From contig JAHQRK010000013.1 in the NCBI GenBank assembly GCA_019828595.1, forward strand, positions 1,891,501-1,955,500: a stretch of DNA of 64,000 bases. The letters run 5' to 3'. The translations under genes were made by a program, and so were the position numbers. Source of the stretch: Aphanomyces cochlioides. Taxonomy: Eukaryota > Oomycota > Saprolegniomycetes > Saprolegniales > Verrucalvaceae. Below the pieces are notes generated by a model. That model was not told where the DNA came from. It saw nothing but the letters and a program-made list of their open reading frames with translations, and did no database searches. Shown here piece after piece: positions 11,982 to 19,302 of the stretch; the first letter of the stretch is position 1; each line of letters starts with the position of its first letter.

Positions 11982-12839
11982 GAGCATCCCCAACGGTGAG
12001 ACGGTATTCTGGGCGGCAAAATTTAGATTTACAGAGACGGTAAACTATTTTTGGGCAACCCCAACAGTGAATCGGCAAAACGGCAAATACATATGGATGC
12101 TTGGCGCGCTAAGTTGGTTGATGATATCGCTTTGTGGAGCGACGATGATGAAGTTCTCTCACTGTGGGGACAAAAAGAAGACCGCCGACGTGGTGGTTCT
12201 GTCTTTGGGTTTAAACTGGTCACTCTTTTGACCCGACCCCTTAACGTTGTCTTCAGCAATATTCACCCATGACCGTGCAAGTTGGCAATCCACTTCCACA
12301 GTAAAATTCGAGCCACGGGTTGGGGCCATGACACTGCAAAAATGATCCCCGATGCGACGCTTACGAATGAAAGATTTGCTATGTGTGTTTTGATTGGCGG
12401 ATATATTGTGCTTTTGATACAAAATTGTGAGGAACGGTTTGAATCGACCGAGGTTTCGAATCAATTCCAAATCGAACGGGCTTCTCTGATTGGTTAGAAT
12501 TAAACTTTAAAATTAGTCAGCCAATCAGAATCGATCAGACACCTGACTCACGCAAAACACACACTGACACACACCACTTCAGTATGATGAAATCGATTTG
12601 AAAAGAATTCGTTTTTTGGTCAAAACCACAAAAATGACAATAATATACTTAAATTTGCATTACATAGAAAGGCTTAATGAAATACCGTCCCATTCTCTGG
12701 AACGGCAAATTCGTCAAATTTACCGTCTAATCGAAAAAATATACCGCTTCCGGCATAATACCGTTCTCCTTGCCAAAACGGCAAATATCAAACCAAAAAC
12801 GGTAAAATACCGTTTACCGCGCTACCGTTGGGGATGCTC
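11982..12839. mobile_element. PIF/Harbinger-type MITE, 858 bp
   Basis: Terminal inverted repeats GAGCATCCCCAACGGT (11982) and ACCGTTGGGGATGCTC (ending 12839) are flanked on both sides by TTA (11979-11981, 12840-12842), the 3-bp duplication typical of PIF/Harbinger elements. There is no transposase inside. The interior repeats the motif CGGTA/TACCG near both ends. The right duplication touches the 3' end of the broken START-gene copy. Confidence 0.85.
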
Positions 12840-12842
12840 TTA

Positions 12843-13224
12843 GAGGTATTGAACGTGGTCGCAGCTGGTGGAATAGTCGATTTGAGTCTTGTTGAGCCGC
12901 AGAAGCTCGTTGCTCGTCCTTGTTTGACTTCGTCGTATGGCTTCTCCATTGACGACTGACAGGTTGATCGTAGATCGAATTCAAGACCGCTGTAGACGGA
13001 GTCGACTTCGTCGTCGTCGTTGTCGAAGTCGAGCATCGGCACCGATGCGAATCGTTCCGACACAGAGGACGTTTCAACAGAAATCTCGGACAAATGGAGG
13101 CTGCTCAAGCGTGAAATTTTGAGCGATGCAAGGGTTGGATCTGCTTGAGGGATATCAATGTCGTCAACCTGGAAGCAGGGGACAACGCGAGGGGGCTTGG
13201 ACGGGCTACGATTCAAACAAGTTG
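12843..13224 (-). pseudogene. 3' fragment of a START/FYVE-like gene paralogue
   Basis: On the minus strand this segment is homologous to the 3' end of the gene at 35048-36466. It shares SPSKPPRVVP, DDIDIPQADP, SSLHLSE, SVETSS, ERFASVPMLD and VYSGLEFDLRSTCQS. Upstream of the fragment (towards 13267) homology stops after about 13224, well short of the START domain, and internal shifts follow FDLRSTCQS. It is a truncated, decayed duplicate. A MITE abuts its 3' end and the Polinton lies 43 bp from its broken 5' end. Confidence 0.85.
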
Positions 13225-13261
13225 AGCTCTCTCCACCCTTCGGAGTTCAAGAAGAGGGGAA

Positions 13262-13267
13262 ACTGTA
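13262..13267. repeat. Polinton target-site duplication, left copy
   Basis: ACTGTA directly precedes the left terminal repeat. The identical six bases follow the right terminal repeat at 30505-30510. Confidence 0.95.
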
Positions 13268-13547
13268 AGTAATAGCTGTTAAAGGTATATCGTGGCCACT
13301 TCAAAATTCTCATGACGAGAAGCATTAGTAAGGCATCATCCATTAGCTAAGAATGGATTCTCACCCATTTCCACAACCATACGCTAGAGACACCCTCGAG
13401 CAAAAAACACAATTAACACTTGTGGAAGTGTCCAAAGGCAAAATGATCACCACTCAAAGCATTTTGCATCACCAGCATAATCTTGACCTTCATACAGAAA
13501 ATTTTAAAATTCATTTGATCTTGAACAATAATTATTTATAATATAAT
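13268..13547. repeat. Polinton left terminal inverted repeat (280 bp)
   Basis: Inverted copy of 30225-30504. The match runs from AGTAATAGC to TATAATATAAT, where the two sides diverge. It contains a small open frame (13353-13541). Confidence 0.93.
13353..13541 (+). CDS. Small open frame inside the terminal repeat
   Basis: 62 codons reading inward from the left end (starts MDSHPFPQPYARDTLEQ). The identical frame occurs in the right repeat at 30231-30419. There is no recognisable domain. It may be a chance frame preserved because the repeats are kept identical, or a real duplicated small gene. Confidence 0.3.
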   Translation: MDSHPFPQPYARDTLEQKTQLTLVEVSKGKMITTQSILHHQHNLDLHTENFKIHLILNNNYL

Positions 13548-13585
13548 GCGATATTCAGATTTACTGTTAACAAATTACCCAATAA

Positions 13586-13720
13586 TTTACGCAAAAACAT
13601 TGGGGGTCATTTAGCGCTCCAGAAACACTTGATCGTCCTGATAAATTAATTGTTGATAATAGGAATAAATTTGTTGAAGATTATAATATTAAATCATTAG
13701 CGAAAGAATTTTTTGTATAA
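13586..13720 (+). pseudogene. Possible 3' remnant of a lost Polinton gene
   Basis: A 44-codon frame closed upstream by a stop and without an ATG, encoding a polar, AT-rich sequence typical of the viral genes around it (APETLDRPDKLIVDNRNKF; ends LAKEFFV). It lies between the left terminal repeat and the CR gene. It could be the tail of a viral gene removed when the CR gene was acquired. I do not recognise the family. Confidence 0.35.
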
Positions 13721-13938
13721 ATCGATCGGGTAAAATTGCCAAATAACTGAAATGCGCAATACTTGAAATACACTTTATTACGTTTATTTTAATATGAATA
13801 CGAACATTTTTTTTGTATTCACTCACGCCCTGGTATTCGCAAGTACTGTAGCCGTCGTACGTCAAATGACAGAGGTAGGATCGCAAGGGTGTAGACTTTT
13901 GAGCGCCAGCAGAAACATATATATATATTGATCAATCC

Positions 13939-15619
13939 TTAGACTTCAATCTCAAGCACATATTGTGGAATCACATTCAAATATGACAAGTCGCACACCT
14001 GCTTCAGTCGATCGATGTGCTTGGTCAGAAGCGCAAACTCTTTTTTCACCTCCGGATCCTCAGCATGAGCCATCAAATCTGAACAAGTAAAAATTTTCTT
14101 GGCGTGCAACTTCTTTTGCAGGACTGGCCCAATATTTGGAATACATCTCACGCCGGCTCCCATCAAATCTTCCAAACGCAAATTTTGAGAGATCAACTGT
14201 TGATTCTTGTACGAGCCGCCCATTCCTTGAGGCACAACAAATATCAGTTGAGCAAAGCGTGGGTTTTGTTTGATCTTGTCAACAAGCTCCAACTTTGCAA
14301 ACAATTCCACTAATCCTGCACAATCGACTGGATGGTTCATTGATTTTGTAATTTGAAACAACAGCAACGTATGATCCAAATGGATAAATGAGTCAATGGA
14401 CTTGAATGTTTGAGATATCGGGATTTGATACACATTCTGAAAGACCATTTCCAAAGTAAAGTTTGTTGCAAACCGCTCATAATGCCCCATGGTCTTATTG
14501 ATCGTCAGCGATTTCTCTTGCTTTGGTTCGTCAAGTTGTGCGTACTTGAATGTATCACCTTCAAGAAATTTTTCATGCACGAGATTTTCAAACAACCACC
14601 CATTAAACGTAGACGCTTTTCCTGCACCGTCAAGCCATTTCATCAACTTTGCTCGTTCTTGGCTAAGTTTAACGGCGAGTTGGTTGTAAATCCGTATTCC
14701 AATCCAATCCGAACCAAACTCGAGTGTTGCAAATGTTGGATCCTCTTCAGGAATGTAATGCAGCAGTCGATGAACTACAAGATTTAACGGCACAGACATT
14801 TCAAAGCACGCTTGAACATCCTCCAACGTTTTAATCTTCTCAATCGCTTGTTCCATGGCGATCAATCCCTTTCGATACGCTCTGGCTGATTTTGCTAGAC
14901 AATAGCGCGGGACACCACCAAACTGTCTATATCTCTCGGTCAATTCTTCGTCTGATATCTCCAAATTCAACACTTTGACGGCGTCACCCAACTCGCCCAA
15001 TTCCCAAACAGGCATATACAGCTCGCAATGAGCTTCGACATTCTTCCGCATCGAATCGAGCCAACCAAAATTGGGACTTGTGAAAGTTACCATTTTCGAA
15101 CGAGCAGGTTTCACAGATGGCGGTCCATCGTAGAGATGGAGTGCATTGGGATATTCATGCTGCAAACGCGCAAACGACACTGAATCAAAAGTGTGCACCA
15201 CAGGACCTTTTGGACCAAACACGACACACTCCTCCAATTGCCGATCCTTGTTGAAAGACGCAGTAACAAAAGTGACCTCAGGATGTTCGTTTCGGTATCG
15301 AGAAAAGAAGTAGTCATAAAAGATCGATTTGCCAATGCCTACACAAAACACACGCGTCTGTTATCCATCTTTTAATCGTATACAAGTTCAAACCTGGTGT
15401 TCCCGTCACTGAGATGTAGTCGTATGTCTGTAGAAGTTCAATTACACGAACATAATACGACGAGTACGCTTTTCTCACATAGTATTCTTCCGCGCGATAC
15501 TTGAAAGCAGTTGGCAAGTCGACAGTCACGTCCTGCACACCTTGCGCTTCGACAGACATGTTCGTCTGCGGTGCAGGAGCTGGGACGGGACTTAGCGCTA
15601 AGTTCGGGCTGCCGTCCAT
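13939..15619 (-). CDS. Crinkler/RHS-type (CR) P-loop NTPase with nuclease-like domain, two exons
   Basis: Exons 15394-15619 and 13939-15338 join across a 55-nt GT..AG intron to give 541 residues. The intron splits the Walker A loop, and splicing restores GTPGIGKS. The N-terminus is Pro/Ala-rich and lacks the LFLAK-type secretion header of classical Crinklers. The middle is an AAA-like NTPase. Residues around IDSFIHL and LLLFQITK fit the D..(Q/E)xK pattern of the restriction-endonuclease-like domain in Crinkler-RHSP proteins. A C-terminal IPNIGPVLQKKL resembles a helix-hairpin-helix. Zhang et al. (Aravind group) linked this class to transposons. Here the gene lies inside a Polinton, next to its left terminal repeat. 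The first ATG is at 15619. Confidence 0.8.
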
Positions 15620-16180
15620 TTTGAAAGTGACGATATTACCCAATAATTGCTTATCTCGTTGAATATTATCAACCAATCATATGCAATGAAATCAGCGAAT
15701 GGCTGTCAAAATCTCATAATGAAAAAATGTGTGCGATCTTCGTATTCCAACAAATGTTCTTTTCAATTATTTAGATTTCCTTGGGTGTTAACAGTAAGTA
15801 CTACTACATAGTAGTACTAACTCTTCTTTAGGTTTTTGGACTATGATACAATGTATATCACAATATGTTCATTTTAAGTTATTTGTTTTCGAAAAAAAAT
15901 GAGAAACGTGAAAAAACAGTTTGCTTCAATTTTCATCACCGTGTCCCCCATTTTGGACGGGCGAAGTTACCGCACTCCAATATCTCAACTATGTTGATCA
16001 GCATTTGGTACAAATATATTAAAATTTGATTTCCAACTTCCATTATAAAACATCACACAATTTTATAATTATTTTATATTTATTCAAAACGGGACAATAA
16101 CAATTGCACCTATTTTAATTATTGTAAAATTTAAAGCAAGATATAGAACATATTTATGTAATAATTACGAAAACCGTGAA
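15620..16180. other. Intergenic between CR gene and viral module, with a 22-bp palindrome
   Basis: Non-coding by eye. AGTACTACTA-CA-TAGTAGTACT at 15797-15818 is a near-perfect palindrome with 10-bp arms, upstream of the divergent genes at 15619 (-) and 16181 (+). It could be a regulatory site. Confidence 0.5.
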
Positions 16181-16390
16181 ATGTTTGACCACGTAGAGAT
16201 TTATAAAACAAACGATGATGCTTATATTGTAATTACAAGTCCATACGGAGATAAAGATTATGAAGGATTCTATGGATTTAATAAAATCTATAAATTGTAT
16301 AACGATTGGGCTACTACGTATTTTAAAAGAATGAGTAAAGCAGAAATAATTAACTGTAATAAAATATTTAAAAGCGAGTTTGGATATTAG
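16181..16390 (+). CDS. Hypothetical Polinton protein, 69 aa
   Basis: Starts MFDHVEIYKTNDDAYIV and ends KSEFGY. It is acidic and aromatic-rich, with no recognised domain. Base composition matches the viral genes around it, and it precedes the tandem repeat at 16411-16530. It may be a small early viral gene; function unknown. Confidence 0.5.
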   Translation: MFDHVEIYKTNDDAYIVITSPYGDKDYEGFYGFNKIYKLYNDWATTYFKRMSKAEIINCNKIFKSEFGY

Positions 16391-16410
16391 TATGTTTACA
16401 TCTGTTTCAG

Positions 16411-16530
16411 TTTAACTCATAGTCAATGAAATAACCATATTTTTTGTCCATCATTTGTTTGAATTTAACTCAATGTCAATAAAAGACGTGTTTTTATATG
16501 TCCATTTGATTGAAAATAACTCAATGTCAG
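16411..16530 (+). repeat. Three imperfect ~53-bp tandem units
   Basis: The core TTTAACTCAATGTCAAT recurs at about 16411, 16464 and 16515, each followed by an A-rich stretch and TTTT..TGTCCAT. The unit period is about 53 bp. It lies in the non-coding gap between two small viral genes. Confidence 0.7.
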
Positions 16531-16730
16531 TCATTATATATTTGGTTAATCGGAACTGACTTGATTTATTATTGGAAAAATATGCCGTTTTCCCGACAAA
16601 AACCTGATGAACATAACAGACAGTCCAACATTTACTCACAAAAATTGAACATCCAAACTTGACCAATTCAAAAATTCAATATTTAATTAATTTTAAAAAT
16701 ACCTATCACCTATAGAATATATTAAAAATA

Positions 16731-17039
16731 ATGGAATTAAATTTCGGAAAATACAAAGCTAAGACTATTCAAGAAGTTTTTGAGATTGATCAAAATTACT
16801 GTAAATGGTTAATAAATCAGGAAATGTTATTGTCAAACAAACCAGAAATTAAAACATATTTAACCGAAAAATTAAAAGATGCTGATCTATCATACAAAAT
16901 GCGATGGGGTAAACATAGAAATCTAACTCTGAACAAAATTAAAGAAATTGATCCAATTTATATTGATTGGTTAAAAAATAATCAATATGTGATAGAAAAT
17001 TGCCCAAAATTAATATCTGAGCTTGAAGCATTAAAATAA
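16731..17039 (+). CDS. Tandem ExoX-C-like (DUF3820-type) small protein
   Basis: 102 residues made of two copies of one motif: LNFGKYKAKTIQEVFEIDQN then YCKWLINQ, and later MRWGKHRNLTLNKIKEIDPI then YIDWLKNN. The pattern (F/W)GK(Y/H)-x4-(T/L)-x2-(V/I)-x2-ID-x2-Y-x2-WL is that of the exodeoxyribonuclease X C-terminal-like domain, which occurs as small stand-alone proteins in large DNA viruses and phages. No nuclease domain is attached. A DNA-binding or accessory role in replication is inferred. The stop codon is 2 bp from the stop of the convergent protease gene. Confidence 0.7.
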   Translation: MELNFGKYKAKTIQEVFEIDQNYCKWLINQEMLLSNKPEIKTYLTEKLKDADLSYKMRWGKHRNLTLNKIKEIDPIYIDWLKNNQYVIENCPKLISELEALK

Positions 17040-17040
17040 A

Positions 17041-17418
17041 TTATTCGAAATCGGAATTGTTTAGATTGTGGAATCCATCAAATAAATCCATACGATTATT
17101 CTGTTTTGCATATAACCAAAGCATACACCATATACCGCAATATTCAGCATACGTTGATTGATATTGTTTTTTGTTATATTTTTTTATTCCCAAAATCAAA
17201 GGCGGTGGCTCGCCCATAGAATCAAAATATTCATTTTTATAAATCGCAGTCCAATGTCCAATTCCACCACCATTTTCTAACAAAATAATATAATTTCCGT
17301 TTTTGGGCAATTGTTTTTTTATTTCTTCAAAAGTGTAAATATTTGTTATTTCAACACCCAATAAATTAGATAATTTAATTAACTGATGATCGCTTGTAAT
17401 TCCTTTTATTAGGTCCAT
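17041..17418 (-). CDS. PRO: Adenain-like cysteine maturation protease
   Basis: 125 residues. The catalytic signature of the adenovirus/Ulp1 cysteine-protease fold is visible: GHWTAIYKNEYFDSMG supplies the His and Asp, QSTYAEYCGIWCMLWLYA supplies the oxyanion Gln and nucleophile Cys (CGIWC). Polintons and polinton-like viruses use this enzyme to mature capsid proteins. It is shorter than adenovirus protease (about 200 residues), as usual for polinton-like viruses. It lies back to back with the major capsid gene (17473, +), so the 54-bp gap must hold both promoters. Confidence 0.85.
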   Translation of the reverse strand: MDLIKGITSDHQLIKLSNLLGVEITNIYTFEEIKKQLPKNGNYIILLENGGGIGHWTAIYKNEYFDSMGEPPPLILGIKKYNKKQYQSTYAEYCGIWCMLWLYAKQNNRMDLFDGFHNLNNSDFE

Positions 17419-17472
17419 TAAATAATTTAAAAAATAATCTTATCTGTGGCTGTATATAATTAATAAAATATA

Positions 17473-19230
17473 ATGAGTGAGTATCAATTAGCCGATCAAT
17501 TTTTATATGAAAGCTCTTTAAAGGGTGAACCATCTATTAGCGTTTCCAAAGGAAAACGAATGGTTCAAGTCCCCGATGTAAATCAAGGTAGCTATCAATC
17601 TGGTATTATTTCAATTGATGCTGCAACAAGTCTTCAAGGCGCTAAAGGCTTTGCTTCTTTAAAAGATGCTTATCTTACGCTACCATATATTGTCTCTATG
17701 AAAAATACTGGCGCTGGTACATTCGGTGCTATCAATCGTTATTGTACTGCTTTAAAAGCTGGAGTATTTAATATCATTGATTCAATGACAGTAGAACTTA
17801 ATGGACAAACTATCATTACTGAATCGGATTTCAAACTCTACTGGAATAACATTCGAGCAATGACTGAATGGAGCATTTCTGACCTTAATAAACACGGTGC
17901 TGACGCTTTTATGAGCGCGGATGATTGGCAATCTATGTCTTTTTCTTCAGCAACGACTTCGTTATCAGGCGATGGTTTTACAAACAATTTCTCAAATTGC
18001 ACCGCTACTTTGGGAACTGTACCAACTGAGGCATCGTTGAAAGAAAATAACGGATTTATTTCTCGTATTTACAGCAATCCACAACTTACTGGAAACATTG
18101 ACTCATCGGGAAACTATACGGGTGGAGTAAATGCCTACAATTGGATTACACAACGATCTTCTGTAGCATCAACCATTGCAGCTCAAAACGGCAAAGGAGC
18201 TTTTGTCGTAAATACTGCACCAGTGGCGGGCTCGGTTCTTGGTGTTTGGCATCATATGTTAAAAATTCGTCTTGTTGATCTTCATCCAATTTTTAAAGAA
18301 TTGGATCTTATCGGAAATCCTCAATTGAAATTACGACTTAAAGTAAATAGTGGTTATTGCGATATTGCAGTTACTACTACTGGGCTAACGTTAGCTTCTA
18401 CAACTATGACAAGCGGCAATACCGTTCCAGTTATGTTGGCCTCTGCTGATTCTGCAAACGCTCTTGCTGGATGTAATACAGCTACGACGACTGTTCGTTT
18501 AGCATTTGGTCCCCTTCAGAATAACATTACAACGCTAGCCCAAGCTGGGCAATACCTTCCATTTACAACAGCCAGATTAAATATTCCATTCTATGATATT
18601 GCTAATCCGTTACCGATTGTAAGTCAGCCTGTAAAGAACGTGAAATATCTTGATTGTTATGCTCAATATTTCCGAGGAAAAGCCGGCACTGGTGCTCTTT
18701 CTTCAGCTCAACAAAATGCTACATTCAATCTTCAATTATCTGGTTCTTGGAAAAATATCAAATATGTTTGTTTGGTACCATACAGCGAAACAAGCAGCGG
18801 ACATTTTGCAAATTCGTCGGCTAATGGTGTAGAACAATTCCAAAGCCCATTTGATAGTGCGCCTTGGACTTGTCAAGCAGGTAGTTCAATTCGTAGCTTT
18901 CAAGTTCAAGTTGGAAATGACAACGTATTTAGTAAAACATTGGATTACGACTTTGAAGCTTGGAATGACGAATTTAAGAGACTTGGAGCAATTAATGGTG
19001 GTCTTACCCACGAAATTTCAAATGGTTTGATTGATTTTCAAAAGTGGCAAACGATTCAGCGTATTATGGTCGCCGACTGTTCTCGTATTACTAACCCAGA
19101 CGTTCCACAATCAGTTATCGTAAGCGGTGTCAATGCTTGCTGCCAAGGAACAAATTGCTTGATTTTAGTTGTGTATGAACGAGATCTTTCTGTTGACCGT
19201 TTAACTGGGGAAATTCATCATTGGACTTAA
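17473..19230 (+). CDS. MCP: Major capsid protein (double jelly-roll)
   Basis: 585 residues, the usual length for Polinton/PLV major capsid proteins. The N-terminus (MSEYQLADQFLYES), the segment GVFNIIDSMTVELNGQTI and the later GVWHHMLKIRLVDLHPIFKE followed by LKLRLKVNSG match the conserved blocks of PLV double-jelly-roll capsids. These form the pseudo-hexameric capsomers of an icosahedral particle. The frame is intact with no intron. It is flanked by protease (-) and fibre (-), and a hairpin with T-run follows its stop. Assignment is by motif recognition; a structure prediction should show two jelly-rolls. Confidence 0.85.
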   Translation: MSEYQLADQFLYESSLKGEPSISVSKGKRMVQVPDVNQGSYQSGIISIDAATSLQGAKGFASLKDAYLTLPYIVSMKNTGAGTFGAINRYCTALKAGVFNIIDSMTVELNGQTIITESDFKLYWNNIRAMTEWSISDLNKHGADAFMSADDWQSMSFSSATTSLSGDGFTNNFSNCTATLGTVPTEASLKENNGFISRIYSNPQLTGNIDSSGNYTGGVNAYNWITQRSSVASTIAAQNGKGAFVVNTAPVAGSVLGVWHHMLKIRLVDLHPIFKELDLIGNPQLKLRLKVNSGYCDIAVTTTGLTLASTTMTSGNTVPVMLASADSANALAGCNTATTTVRLAFGPLQNNITTLAQAGQYLPFTTARLNIPFYDIANPLPIVSQPVKNVKYLDCYAQYFRGKAGTGALSSAQQNATFNLQLSGSWKNIKYVCLVPYSETSSGHFANSSANGVEQFQSPFDSAPWTCQAGSSIRSFQVQVGNDNVFSKTLDYDFEAWNDEFKRLGAINGGLTHEISNGLIDFQKWQTIQRIMVADCSRITNPDVPQSVIVSGVNACCQGTNCLILVVYERDLSVDRLTGEIHHWT

Positions 19231-19246
19231 ATACACAAAAAAACTA

Positions 19247-19260
19247 CTAAGCGAGCTTAG
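19247..19260. terminator. Hairpin between convergent capsid and fibre genes
   Basis: CTAAGC-GA-GCTTAG is a 6-bp-stem hairpin 17 bp after the capsid stop, followed by a T-run (19267-19273). It lies between two convergent genes, suggesting a 3'-end or transcription-stop signal for the capsid transcript. Confidence 0.45.
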
Positions 19261-19302
19261 AATTGCTTTTTTTATTACTAAGGGTCGAGAGACTTCGCTC
19301 TA

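Noticed and set aside
13939..15338. The CR gene as a Polinton helicase
   Set aside because: It has Walker A, but the nuclease-like D..QxK pattern, intron and helix-hairpin-helix tail fit CR/RHS proteins, not SF1 or SF3 helicases.
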